25,714 bases of DNA from contig DDCX01000108.1 in the NCBI GenBank assembly GCA_002336475.1, positions 1-25,714 on the forward strand. The letters run 5' to 3'. The notes beneath the pieces are model-generated. The model searched no databases. It was not told where the DNA came from and worked only from the letters and a program-made list of their open reading frames with translations. A program made the position numbers and the translations under genes. This stretch comes from Flavobacteriales bacterium UBA1995. Lineage in GTDB: Bacteria > Bacteroidota > Bacteroidia > Flavobacteriales_D > Sanyastnellaceae. The first letter of the stretch is position 1. Each line of letters starts with the position of its first letter. Positions 1 through 9,057 of this stretch are shown here, in pieces.

Positions 1-46
1 AGAAGCACCCGCTGCTGAAGAAGGTGGTGAAGAGAAAGAAGGCTGA
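1..46 (+). CDS. rpsP: 30S ribosomal protein S16, C-terminal tail (partial, 5' end outside window)
   Basis: An open frame entering from the left edge encodes EAPAAEEGGEEKEG and stops at TGA 44-46. The Ala/Glu/Gly-rich acidic tail resembles the C-terminal extension of S16 in Bacteroidota. The next gene is rimM, and rpsP-rimM is a widely conserved gene order. Only 14 codons are visible, so the call rests on tail composition plus neighbour. Another acidic-tailed ribosomal protein is possible but less likely. Confidence 0.6.
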   Translation, partial: EAPAAEEGGEEKEG

Positions 47-71
47 TTCTTCTGCGGACACAAACTCATTG

Positions 72-98
72 GAAGCCACCTTCGGGTGGCTTCTTCAT
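72..98 (+). terminator. Hairpin after rpsP, possible terminator or attenuator before rimM
   Basis: A perfect 9-bp stem (GAAGCCACC at 72-80, GGTGGCTTC at 85-93) closes on a stable TTCG tetraloop (81-84). It is followed by a short T-rich run (TTCATTT). The shape is that of an intrinsic terminator, but rimM follows so closely that it may instead attenuate read-through, giving more S16 than RimM. Confidence 0.6.
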
Positions 99-124
99 TT
101 AAAGACAATCCCGAAATTCGATCT

Positions 125-652
125 ATGGCGGCAACAGATGACATGTTTGAATTGGGGCGCACCCTGAAGCCTCACGGTCTGAAAGGAGAAGTGGCCATCA
201 AGTTGGACGTCGATGTCCCCAAGCACTATGCCTCTCTGGACATGGTATGGGTGGAGCGTCAAGGCACACTTGTCCCCTACAGCATCAACTCCATCTCCAT
301 TCGTCCCAAAACCACCGTCGTGCAATTTGACGGGGTAGACGATGTGGATGCGGCTGCGGCCTTGTCAGGCCACAGGCTGCTGCTTCCTGTCGCTGCTTTG
401 CCTCAGCTCACGGGCTTGCAGTTCTATTACCACGAAGTGGTTGGTTTTGCCTTGATCGACCAACGATACGGACCTTTGGGTGCCATTGCCACTGTCATGG
501 AGCTCCCAGGCAATCCGCTGTTCAAAACAGCACTCCATGGGAACGATGGGTTTTTCCCTATAAAGGACGAGACCTTGGTTTCTGTGGACAGGGACACAAA
601 GACCATCACGGTGAACATGCCAGAAGGACTTCCCGAACTGTACTTCTCCTGA
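125..652 (+). CDS. rimM: Ribosome maturation factor RimM
   Basis: RimM binds the 30S subunit through protein S19 and assists maturation of the 16S rRNA 3' domain; it acts in the cytoplasm. The N-terminal motif FELGRTLKPHGLKGEVAIK is the family signature (G-K-x-x-x-x-HG-x-KGE). The C-terminal half (from about FYYHEVVGF) is a PRC-barrel, ending in the typical VNMPEGLPELYF. The start used is ATG 125 (175 aa, normal for the family). The frame stays open to a GTG at 86, but that codon lies inside the preceding hairpin and would add non-conserved residues. ATG 143 is also possible. It lies behind the rpsP tail, as in many bacteria. Confidence 0.93.
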   Translation: MAATDDMFELGRTLKPHGLKGEVAIKLDVDVPKHYASLDMVWVERQGTLVPYSINSISIRPKTTVVQFDGVDDVDAAAALSGHRLLLPVAALPQLTGLQFYYHEVVGFALIDQRYGPLGAIATVMELPGNPLFKTALHGNDGFFPIKDETLVSVDRDTKTITVNMPEGLPELYFS

Positions 653-900
653 CGCGGGACGTCAGTAGATTCCTCTTCAGCGGTGAGAAACCGTGAAAGC
701 CACTTGAACAAGCAGCAGCCGTTGGGCATGGGACACATTCTAAAACTGTCCCCTGCACTTGGTGAAGAAGTCTGAGCCCTTAGGGTACAAAGCCGCCATC
801 CGCTGGATAGTTTGGCATCAAGCTTCGGCACGGTCAAACCCCAACAGGATCACAGCAGGTCCTGACATTTGGGTGAGGTCGTTCCTCAACAGATCTGACC
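653..900. other. Intergenic region between rimM and the PhoH gene
   Basis: No convincing gene is visible here. A weak inverted repeat (GGGACA at 730-735, TGTCCC at 747-752) may form a small hairpin. A TGA at 874-876 in the frame of the downstream PhoH gene limits how far its coding region can reach upstream. No clear TAnnTTTG promoter box could be assigned. If the PhoH gene starts at GTG 1018, this gap is about 365 bases. Confidence 0.4.
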
Positions 901-2358
901 TTGACGACCAAGACCCCCTTTCTCGCACCAGAGCCCCAAGCGCAAGACACGGCCCAAAACCCGATCCTTCAGGCAGCCTCAGGCCACACCTCTCCGGGCT
1001 TAGAACCTTCAGATCCAGTGCAGAAAAGCACACAATCGAAAGTTTTTGTAATCGACACTTCAGTGCTGTTGCACGACCACAATGCCATTCGAAGTTTTGA
1101 GGACAACAGGATTGCCATTCCCATCACGGTATTGGAAGAGCTCGACACCTTTAAAGTCGGCAATGACACCAAGAACTTTGAAGCCCGAGAATGCATTCGA
1201 ATTATCGACCAGCTCAGCAAGGATTTCACCCTGCAGGATTGGATCCCACTGGACAATGAAGCCAACGGATCACTGCGCATCATACTGAGCACTGAATCTC
1301 ATCCAAGTGGCCTCGATGCCGCTCTTGTTTTCGATAAAAAAACCAACGACCATAAGATTCTCAGCGCCGCGTTGCAACTGCAGCATGACGAACCAGAGAT
1401 GAAAGTCGTGCTGGTTTCCAAAGACATCAATTTGCGCCTCAAGGCCAAGGCGCTGAATCTGCCTGCAGAGGATTTCAAAACTGGCAAAGTCAAGGACAAG
1501 CAACACCTCTACAGCGGCAAAACCCTCGTTGAAGATGTGGACGCCGAAGTGGTGCGCAAGATGTATGTGTCGGGTCAAACCCGCAAAATCAGCGTGTTGG
1601 GCAAAGAGCGCAAAAACAACCACTTCTATATTCTGCGGAATCAATCTACTTCTGCACTCGGATTTTTTGCCGAATCCAAGCGGCTGATTGAGCGTGTAGA
1701 CAAAAGCTATGCCTATGGCATCAAGCCCAAAAACGCTGAACAAGCGTTCGCCCTGCACGCCATTTTAAATCCGGACATCCATTTGGTGACCGTGAGTGGT
1801 GCTGCAGGTACTGGCAAAACGCTGTTGGCTCTGGCAGGCGCCTTGGAACAAAAGAACCGGTATGACCAGATCATTTTGGCACGTCCCATCGTCGCGCTCA
1901 GCAACAAAGACCTTGGTTTTTTGCCAGGCGATGCTGAAGACAAGGTGAACCCTTACATGCAGCCGCTGTGGGACAACCTCAATTTCATCAAAAGCCAATT
2001 TGGTCAGAATGAGCGGAAATTCCGTGCGATTGAGGAGATGCGGACGGAGGGCAAAATCACCATATGTCCATTGGCTTACATCAGGGGACGCAGCCTGTCC
2101 AACGTCATCTTTATCGTGGACGAGGCTCAGAACCTCACGCCCCATGAGGTAAAAACCATCATCACCCGTGCGGGAGAGAACTCAAAGATCATCCTCACTG
2201 GAGATGTTCGGCAAATCGACACGCCATACTTGGATGAGCAATCCAATGGCATGAGTTATGTGATCGATCGGCTCAAAGGGCGCGAGCTGTTCGCCCATGT
2301 CACCCTCGACAAAGGGGAGCGCAGTGAATTGGCCAATCTGGCCAACGAGCACCTCTGA
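901..2358 (+). CDS. PIN-PhoH family ATPase (YlaK-like)
   Basis: A cytoplasmic two-domain protein with an N-terminal PIN ribonuclease-like domain and a C-terminal PhoH P-loop NTPase. The family is linked to RNA metabolism and stress, but its exact role is unsettled. Numbered from TTG 901: the PIN domain opens with VFVIDTSVLLHDHNAI (residues 48-63), Walker A is GAAGTGKT (300-307), Walker B is FIVDEAQNL with D407/E408, and a sensor-like ILTGDVRQID follows. The length is 485 aa from TTG 901, or 446 aa from GTG 1018; the shorter form fits the family better because conservation begins just after it. No ATG precedes the PIN domain, and an in-frame stop at 874 excludes an earlier start. The start is therefore the uncertain part. 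Confidence 0.88.
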   Translation: MTTKTPFLAPEPQAQDTAQNPILQAASGHTSPGLEPSDPVQKSTQSKVFVIDTSVLLHDHNAIRSFEDNRIAIPITVLEELDTFKVGNDTKNFEARECIRIIDQLSKDFTLQDWIPLDNEANGSLRIILSTESHPSGLDAALVFDKKTNDHKILSAALQLQHDEPEMKVVLVSKDINLRLKAKALNLPAEDFKTGKVKDKQHLYSGKTLVEDVDAEVVRKMYVSGQTRKISVLGKERKNNHFYILRNQSTSALGFFAESKRLIERVDKSYAYGIKPKNAEQAFALHAILNPDIHLVTVSGAAGTGKTLLALAGALEQKNRYDQIILARPIVALSNKDLGFLPGDAEDKVNPYMQPLWDNLNFIKSQFGQNERKFRAIEEMRTEGKITICPLAYIRGRSLSNVIFIVDEAQNLTPHEVKTIITRAGENSKIILTGDVRQIDTPYLDEQSNGMSYVIDRLKGRELFAHVTLDKGERSELANLANEHL

Positions 2359-2377
2359 GATTTTGGGGCTAACGAAG

Positions 2378-2399
2378 CGGTGAGTCTGTCGATTCACCG
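2378..2399 (+). terminator. Hairpin downstream of the PhoH gene
   Basis: CGGTGAGTC (2378-2386) pairs with GATTCACCG (2391-2399) around a 4-nt TGTC loop, giving 9 pairs with one G.T. It begins 19 bases after the PhoH stop. No T-tract follows, so it may be an RNA 3'-end stabiliser or a weak terminator rather than a classical intrinsic terminator. Confidence 0.4.
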
Positions 2400-2501
2400 G
2401 TTGATTCAGCGACTGCAAACAGAGCGTTGACGCCTGCGAATCCTGCGTTAGACGGGCGGTTTCTATGGGTTGTTTCGGGATGTCAATCATCCAACAATCC
2501 C

Positions 2502-3176
2502 ATGCGAAACCCTTTCTTTCTTTCACTGCTTGTCAGCTTCATTCTCGTTCCATTGACCTCTCTGTCCCAAGGTATTCCTCTGGTGGGGTGCCCTACTGAA
2601 TTGGATGGCGATGGGGTCGTCGGAATGTCCGACCTCCTCATTGTGCTGGCCGATTTCGGCACCACTTGCGATGTGCCCCCTCCTGTTGGGCCTGTTCCCG
2701 TTCTCCATTTTACAGAGTTCCACTACAACCCTGCTTCTGTCCAAGGAAGCGACAGTGACTATGAATTTCTGGAACTCTACAACCCAGATACAGCCGCCAT
2801 TGATCTGGAAGGCTGGTCTCTCACTGAGGGACTGTCTTTCACTTTTCCTCCTGGAGCGCAGATTTCAGGCGGAGGTTACTTGGTGGTGACCGCTTCTGCT
2901 GTGACGTATTCAGGCCTGGGCTACCCCGTCTATGATTGGGGCTCAGGTGGACTCCATAATTCTGGCGAACTCATCGCCATTCGGGCCCCAAACGGTCAGG
3001 TAGTGGAGTCTGTGACCTATTCAGATGCCGGCGACTGGGACAGCGCGCCCGATGGGCTTGGCCCCTCTTTGGAGCGGTTGTTTCTATCGGGTGACGCAAG
3101 CTCTCCAGGGCAATGGTCCGCTTCCATCAACGTAGGCGGAACTCCCGGCGCCACAAACAGTTTGTGGCTGGACTAA
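2502..3176 (+). CDS. Secreted lamin-tail-domain protein with one dockerin-like repeat
   Basis: A 224-aa protein from ATG 2502, where a clean signal peptide begins (MRNPFFLSLLVSFILVPLTSLSQ). The frame is open upstream, but a start there would bury the signal peptide. Mature part: a Cys-flanked calcium-loop segment (ELDGDGVVGMSDLLIVLADFG) resembles half a type I dockerin. A beta-sandwich lamin-tail domain follows (LHFTEFHYNP, YEFLELYNP, IDLEGWSLTEG, FPPGAQISGGGYLVV). Lamin-tail domains are common in secreted bacterial proteins, often with nucleases or adhesins, but no enzyme domain is attached here. No typical T9SS C-terminal domain is seen, as the protein ends NSLWLD. It converges on the GH65 gene with a 10-base gap. 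Function unknown; probably extracellular or periplasmic. Confidence 0.75.
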   Translation: MRNPFFLSLLVSFILVPLTSLSQGIPLVGCPTELDGDGVVGMSDLLIVLADFGTTCDVPPPVGPVPVLHFTEFHYNPASVQGSDSDYEFLELYNPDTAAIDLEGWSLTEGLSFTFPPGAQISGGGYLVVTASAVTYSGLGYPVYDWGSGGLHNSGELIAIRAPNGQVVESVTYSDAGDWDSAPDGLGPSLERLFLSGDASSPGQWSASINVGGTPGATNSLWLD

Positions 3177-3186
3177 ATGACAGCAT

Positions 3187-5460
3187 TCATGAAAGGTGGA
3201 CCGTTTCCCCGTCGATGACGACTTGGAGCGGTTCACCTTCTTGAAGTCTGACTTGTGTGCCCTCGGTGTTCACCTGTATTTGGAGCTGGCGTCCCCTGAA
3301 ATGCAGCTGAAAGGCATAGTCATCCCAAGCCTGTGGCAGCATGGCGTTGAAGTGGGGCACGCCGTCCAATACGCGGAATCCTCCGAAGCCTTCAATGACA
3401 CTCATCCAAGTTCCCGCCATGCTTGTGATGTGCAGGCCTTGATAGGCTTCGTTGTTGTAGTCGTCGAGATCCAATCGTGCGGTGCGCAAGTACATCTCAA
3501 CCGCCTTGTCCTCCATGCCCAATTTGGCGGCGAGCACCACGTGGACACAAGGGCTCAGGCTGCTCTCATGGACCGTTCTGGGCTCATAAAACTCAAAATT
3601 TTCTCTGTGGGTTTCCACATCGAATTCCCCTTCAAAAAAGTACAAGCCTTGCAAGGTGTCAGCTTGTTTGATGAACACCGACCGCAGGATGCGGTCCCAG
3701 CTCCAATGCTGGTTAATCGGCCTGTCTGAATCAGGAAGATCCGCAGCCATCTGCTGGTCCTTGTCCATGAAACCATCCTGTTGCAGAAACACCCGTGTGC
3801 CTTCTAGTTTGGGATGGTACATTCCAGCAGCGACCGACTCCCAATGGGGACGCTCTTTTGCCTCTTCAAAGCTCCATTGTGCCGATGTGCTGTTGAGGTG
3901 GTCTGGAGCGTGCTCCTTTAGCCAATCCAACGCAGCACATGCGCGCTTTAGACACCATGCCGCCAAGTGGTTCGTATACCAGTTGTTGTTGACGTTGTTC
4001 TCGTATTCGTTGGGGCCGGTAACCCCTAGAATCACCCATGCGTTTTTTGCCTCGGACCAATTGACCCTCTGCGCCCAGAACCGGGCCACTCCCAGGATGA
4101 CTTCCCACCCTCCTTGTGCCATGTAGGCTTCGTCTCCGGTGTAGCGGATGTAATTGTGGATGGCGTATACCATGGCGCCATTGCGGTGAATCTCTTCGAA
4201 GGTGATCTCCCATTCGTTGTGGCACTCCTCCCCGTTCATGGTCACCATGGGATACAGGGCAGCGCCTCCGTCAAAGCCGAGTTTGGCCGCATTCTCAATG
4301 GCGCGCTCCAGGTGATTCCGCCGGTATACCAGGAGTTGTCGGGCCACGTGATTCGGATGGGTGCCGAGATAGAAAGGCAGGCAATAAGCCTCGGTATCCC
4401 AATAGCTCGCGCCGCCGTACTTCTCCCCCGTGAATCCCTTGGGACCAATGTTGAGGCGGGGGTCGTCTCCAGTAAAGGTTTGATTGAGGTGAAAAATGTT
4501 GAACCTGATGGCCTGCTGTGCAGCGTCATCCCCTGAGATGGTGACATCTGCGCGCTCCCATATGCGTTCCCAAGCCATCATGTGGTCTTGTAACGCTGCG
4601 CTCCATCCCAGTGCAGCAGCAGCTTCCACCTTCTGCTCGGCCCGGTCTTGAATGGAATCCACAGGGTGGTCCATGCCCCGCAAGAGGCTGATGGTTTTGT
4701 CTGTCACGCAGCGCGACCCGGCTTCGACTTCGAAACTGTATCGCACAGAGTGTCCTCCTTCTTGATCCTGACCCAGACCCGTTGCCGATTGGGAGTCCAA
4801 CCAAGCCGAGGTGCGCATGGCATGGCTCACCGTGAATCCGGTCTTGCGTGTTGTAGTCGTTAAATGTCCGCCTTCGCCATCGCCTCCCGCGCTGTCGATA
4901 TCCCAGAAACGTTCGTCCCAATTGGCGTCCTCATTGGTGACGTCGCCATCGAGCGCAAGTTCCATATCCAACGTGCCGCTTCCGTCCAATACGTCCACTG
5001 CGTAGCGCAAGTAAGCCGTTTCCACATCGGCCATGCTGCAAAACCTTTGGGCTTTTACCGACAGCCTCATGCCGCCCACGGACACCTCGAAGGTTCTGGT
5101 GAGCAGGCCCCGTAGCATGTCGAGCTCCCTTCGAAAATAATGGGGTGGCTGTGCAGCGAGGTCGAGGGCTTCGCCGTTTGCGCGGACCCTGATGGTGGTC
5201 CAATCGGGCGCATTCAGGACCTTCGCAAAATATTCGGGATACCCGTTTTTCCACCATCCCACCTTGGTCTTGTCGGGATAATACACACCGCCGATATAGC
5301 TCCCGCGCAATGCATCACCGGAATAGGCTTCTTCGTGATTTGCGCGCTGACCGAAGCGGCCATTGCCCACACTAAAAATGGACTCAGAACTGCGCTGTCG
5401 TTCAGGATGAAAGCCGGACTCGACAACTTTCCAAGGGTCTACATCAAGGTACCGCAGCAT
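3187..5460 (-). CDS. mapA: GH65 glycoside phosphorylase, probable maltose phosphorylase
   Basis: GH65 phosphorylases split alpha-linked disaccharides with phosphate and inversion; maltose plus phosphate gives glucose and beta-glucose-1-phosphate. At 757 aa it has the usual family length, with no signal peptide, hence cytoplasmic. The catalytic region GVTGPNEYENNVNNNWYTN carries the general acid Glu485, equivalent to the family's known catalytic Glu. The phosphate-site motif HESSLSPCVH and an N-terminal SVGNGRFGQRANHEE are also typical. Maltose specificity is inferred from context (pgmB 19 bases upstream, amylases, SusCD). Trehalose or kojibiose phosphorylase remain possible, since GH65 specificity is set by short loops. 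It is the last gene of the pfkA operon and has no promoter of its own that I can see. Confidence 0.9.
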   Translation of the reverse strand: MLRYLDVDPWKVVESGFHPERQRSSESIFSVGNGRFGQRANHEEAYSGDALRGSYIGGVYYPDKTKVGWWKNGYPEYFAKVLNAPDWTTIRVRANGEALDLAAQPPHYFRRELDMLRGLLTRTFEVSVGGMRLSVKAQRFCSMADVETAYLRYAVDVLDGSGTLDMELALDGDVTNEDANWDERFWDIDSAGGDGEGGHLTTTTRKTGFTVSHAMRTSAWLDSQSATGLGQDQEGGHSVRYSFEVEAGSRCVTDKTISLLRGMDHPVDSIQDRAEQKVEAAAALGWSAALQDHMMAWERIWERADVTISGDDAAQQAIRFNIFHLNQTFTGDDPRLNIGPKGFTGEKYGGASYWDTEAYCLPFYLGTHPNHVARQLLVYRRNHLERAIENAAKLGFDGGAALYPMVTMNGEECHNEWEITFEEIHRNGAMVYAIHNYIRYTGDEAYMAQGGWEVILGVARFWAQRVNWSEAKNAWVILGVTGPNEYENNVNNNWYTNHLAAWCLKRACAALDWLKEHAPDHLNSTSAQWSFEEAKERPHWESVAAGMYHPKLEGTRVFLQQDGFMDKDQQMAADLPDSDRPINQHWSWDRILRSVFIKQADTLQGLYFFEGEFDVETHRENFEFYEPRTVHESSLSPCVHVVLAAKLGMEDKAVEMYLRTARLDLDDYNNEAYQGLHITSMAGTWMSVIEGFGGFRVLDGVPHFNAMLPQAWDDYAFQLHFRGRQLQIQVNTEGTQVRLQEGEPLQVVIDGETVHLS

Positions 5461-5479
5461 GGCTCGGAAGGTAGGAAGT

Positions 5480-6139
5480 TCAGGAGAGGTGTTGCTCCAA
5501 CTTGGCCAGGTTAAACCCTTCGAAACCCTGGATGACGAACTCAGCTTGAGACAAGGTTTGGGGGTTTCCCACTCCTACCGCACGAAACTTGCCGTTGAGT
5601 GCGGCTTGAATGCCAGAGACGGCGTCTTCAAACACCACACAGTCCTTCGGTGCAAAGCCGAAGTAGTGGGCCCCTTTGAGGAACACTTCAGGGTCGGGCT
5701 TGGAAAAGGTGATGCTGTTTCCATCCACCACCACCTCAAACCGGTCCGCAATGCCACACAATTCTAAAATCAGAGGGGCATTGCGGCTGCTGGATCCAAG
5801 TCCAACTTTGACTCCGGCAGCTAAGAGTTCATCTATGAATTCCACTACCCCAGGAAACAACTCGGCCGCAGTCATGGTCTCTACGAGTTCCAAATACTGG
5901 CTGTTTTTGCGCTCCATGAGGCGCACTTTGGTGTCGTTGTCCAACACCAATCCGCCTTTCTGCAGGATGAACTCCAGCGACCCCACACGACTGACTCCTT
6001 TGAGCTGCTCGTTGTCCTCCTCGGTGAAAGAAATGCCCAGCTCATCTGCCAGACGTTTCCACCCTGTAAAATGGTACTTCGCTGTATCTACAATGACGCC
6101 GTCAAGGTCAAACAAACAAGCTTTGGGGGTAAATGCCAT
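5480..6139 (-). CDS. pgmB: Beta-phosphoglucomutase (HAD superfamily)
   Basis: Interconverts beta-glucose-1-phosphate and glucose-6-phosphate, the step needed after an inverting GH65 phosphorylase. HAD motif I is ACLFDLDGVIVDTAKYHF, with nucleophile Asp11 and acid/base Asp13 from ATG 6139. The cap domain has the substrate-loop LKGVSRVGSLEFIL typical of beta-PGM. Motif II is GLGSSSRNAP, and motif IV is VVFEDAVSGIQAA. Length 219 aa fits the family. The frame continues upstream, but that stretch overlaps the kinase gene and has no family homology, so ATG 6139 is chosen. It sits between the kinase (11-base gap) and the GH65 gene (19-base gap). Confidence 0.93.
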   Translation of the reverse strand: MAFTPKACLFDLDGVIVDTAKYHFTGWKRLADELGISFTEEDNEQLKGVSRVGSLEFILQKGGLVLDNDTKVRLMERKNSQYLELVETMTAAELFPGVVEFIDELLAAGVKVGLGSSSRNAPLILELCGIADRFEVVVDGNSITFSKPDPEVFLKGAHYFGFAPKDCVVFEDAVSGIQAALNGKFRAVGVGNPQTLSQAEFVIQGFEGFNLAKLEQHLS

Positions 6140-6150
6140 GGCCGGTTGTA

Positions 6151-7020
6151 TCAGGATTCCACTTGAGGCAAGATGTGCTTCATGTGATAAGCTGCCAAGC
6201 CATCGATGGGCTTCTTGATGATCTGCCCCACCTCGATGCCATCCTTGGCGCATTCGGCCCTGAGCTCCTCTTGGAAGTGGTAAGCCACGCTTCCGATGAA
6301 GTGCACAGGTTCACTCGACCACCCTGCGAAACACTTGACGTGAACGTCAAGAAATGCCCTAAAACCTTCGGAAAGCCAAGCTTTGAAAAGGGGCTCCTCC
6401 TTGTGCTTTCCAATAAAGGTCATGAAACTCGCCAAGAACACATTGGGGTCCTCTTTGAGGTAAACATGATCGATGATGTCGTTTTTGGACAATCCGTACG
6501 TAGCATCGAAATCAGCTTCGATCTCAGCAGGTAAATGGTGGTACAGTTTGGCGGCCAACAATTTCTTGCCGTGCCAACTGCCGCTGGCTTCATCACCTAG
6601 AATGTAGGCCAGAGCGGGGACCTCTTCGCTCACATTTGAACCGTTGAAATGACAACTGTTGGATCCTGTGCCAATAATGCAAGTGATGCCAGGCCTTCCG
6701 TCGTAGGTGCTGTACGCTGCACCCACAAGGTCGTGGTCTACGGTCACCTTGGCTTGATTGAACACGCGCTGTAAGCCCTCCTCTATGACGGTACAAAGGG
6801 CAGCACTGCTGCTACCTGCGCCATAGAAAAAGACATGAGTGACCCCCTCTTTTATGGCGTCCACATCAGCATGGGCCGACATTACTTCTTGCACCTTGTC
6901 GGCGCTGTGGAAGTAAGGATTGAACCCCATGGTATGGAATTCCATCAGCTCCTTGCCTGAGGCATCGAGGAGTTGCCAATCGCATTTGGTAGAACCGCTA
7001 TCCGCTATGAGCACACGCAT
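6151..7020 (-). CDS. BadF/BadG-type sugar kinase (N-acetylglucosamine kinase-like)
   Basis: An ASKHA-fold ATPase of 289 aa. The phosphate-1 motif ADSGSTKCDWQLLD is at the N-terminus, the catalytic-type Asp region is VDHDLVGAA, and the phosphate-2 motif is CIIGTGSNSCHF. An adenosine-side GSVAYHFQEEL follows near the C-terminus. Bacteroidota members are usually annotated as N-acetylglucosamine kinase. Here the operon holds maltose phosphorylase and pgmB, so glucose released by phosphorolysis is a plausible substrate; this is inference. It starts 3 bases after the gap stop codon, so the two are likely translationally coupled. No signal peptide; cytoplasmic. Confidence 0.82.
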   Translation of the reverse strand: MRVLIADSGSTKCDWQLLDASGKELMEFHTMGFNPYFHSADKVQEVMSAHADVDAIKEGVTHVFFYGAGSSSAALCTVIEEGLQRVFNQAKVTVDHDLVGAAYSTYDGRPGITCIIGTGSNSCHFNGSNVSEEVPALAYILGDEASGSWHGKKLLAAKLYHHLPAEIEADFDATYGLSKNDIIDHVYLKEDPNVFLASFMTFIGKHKEEPLFKAWLSEGFRAFLDVHVKCFAGWSSEPVHFIGSVAYHFQEELRAECAKDGIEVGQIIKKPIDGLAAYHMKHILPQVES

Positions 7021-7023
7021 GAC

Positions 7024-8031
<1,008 letters not shown>

Positions 8032-9012
8032 TCAGATACTTAGGATTTGGGCCACACGAAGCTCTTCGTCGAGGCCCTTGCTCTTTCTGTTGATGGCCTC
8101 TGGGAAAGGCGTGTAAACGACATCGTCATTGACCATGCCTGCCATGACAGCCGTATGGCCACTGAGCAATGCTTCCACGGCGCCAACACCAAGGCGGCTT
8201 GCCAGCACGCGGTCGAAACAGCTGGGATCTCCTCCCCTTTGAATGTGACCGAGCACGGTCACCCTTGTGTCGTATTTGTTGTACTTGGCGTGAACCTTGG
8301 CGGCAATCTCCATAGCTCCGCCGTTGGTGTCGCCTTCTGCCACGATGACAATGCTGCTCGTCTTGTTGGACTCTTCACCCCGCTCAAGGATGTTGATCAG
8401 GTCCTCCACAGTCATGCCCGCTTCTGGTGTCATCACCGCAATAGCTCCTGTGGCAATGGCGGTTTTCAAGGCGATATAGCCACTGTCGCGGCCCATCACC
8501 TCTACAAAAAACAACCGGTTGTGGCTGCTGGCCGTGTCCCTGATCTTATCGACCGCCTCCACGACCGTATTCGTAGCAGTGTCGTACCCAATGGTGTAGT
8601 CGGTGCCTGCTAAATCGTTGTCGATGGTCCCCGGAATGCCCACAACCTTCACGTCGTGCTCTTCAGCCAGCTTTTGGGCGCCTGTAAAAGTGCCGTTTCC
8701 GCCAATGACCACCAAGGCGTCTACCTTGGATTCGCGGAGCACCGATGCGGCTTGGGCACGGCCAGAGGGCTCGTGGAACTCCATACACCGCGCACTCTTG
8801 AGGATGGTACCCCCACGGCCAAGAATTTTGGCCACACTTCTGGCGTGCAGCCGCTTTAAATCACCGGAAATCAGGCCTTCATAGCCCTGAAAGATTCCGG
8901 AAACTTCGATGCCGTGAAAGACTGCACAACGCACTACAGCGCGAATGGCAGCATTCATTCCTGGAGCGTCTCCTCCACTTGTCAGGACGCCAATGCGTTC
9001 AATTTTGCTCAT
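8032..9012 (-). CDS. pfkA: 6-phosphofructokinase
   Basis: Commits fructose-6-phosphate to glycolysis using ATP. 326 aa from ATG 9012; the longer open frame upstream has no family homology and crosses the regulator's promoter. Motifs: GVLTSGGDAPGMNAAIR at the N-terminus, PGTIDNDLAGTDYTIGYDTA with catalytic Asp131, FVEVMGRDSGYIAL, and VLGHIQRGG. One oddity: the Mg-ATP motif normally GGDGS/T reads GGNGTFTGA, with Asn106 replacing the Asp equivalent to E. coli Asp103. The Gly after it, typical of ATP rather than pyrophosphate users, is kept. First gene of the five-gene operon. Confidence 0.94.
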   Translation of the reverse strand: MSKIERIGVLTSGGDAPGMNAAIRAVVRCAVFHGIEVSGIFQGYEGLISGDLKRLHARSVAKILGRGGTILKSARCMEFHEPSGRAQAASVLRESKVDALVVIGGNGTFTGAQKLAEEHDVKVVGIPGTIDNDLAGTDYTIGYDTATNTVVEAVDKIRDTASSHNRLFFVEVMGRDSGYIALKTAIATGAIAVMTPEAGMTVEDLINILERGEESNKTSSIVIVAEGDTNGGAMEIAAKVHAKYNKYDTRVTVLGHIQRGGDPSCFDRVLASRLGVGAVEALLSGHTAVMAGMVNDDVVYTPFPEAINRKSKGLDEELRVAQILSI

Positions 9013-9026
9013 CAGATAAGGGACGG

Positions 9027-9057
9027 CGAATGTAGCGAGAGATGTGCCGTTTAGAAA
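9027..9057 (-). promoter_or_regulatory. Candidate promoter of the pfkA-maltose phosphorylase operon
   Basis: Read on the minus strand, TACATTCG (9034-9027) resembles the Bacteroidota -7 box TAnnTTTG with one mismatch. A TTTC (9057-9054) lies exactly 19 nt upstream, in the position of the -33 TTTG element. Transcription would start a few bases later, giving a very short leader before ATG 9012. The palindrome at 9058-9078 abuts the -33 side. Confidence 0.5.

Noticed and set aside
86..124. GTG 86 as the real rimM start
   Set aside because: It is inside a stable hairpin and adds 13 residues not found in RimM; ATG 125 gives the usual length.
6140..6253. N-terminal extension of beta-phosphoglucomutase into the kinase gene
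   Set aside because: It overlaps the kinase C-terminus, lacks homology, and moves the HAD nucleophile from its normal position near residue 10.
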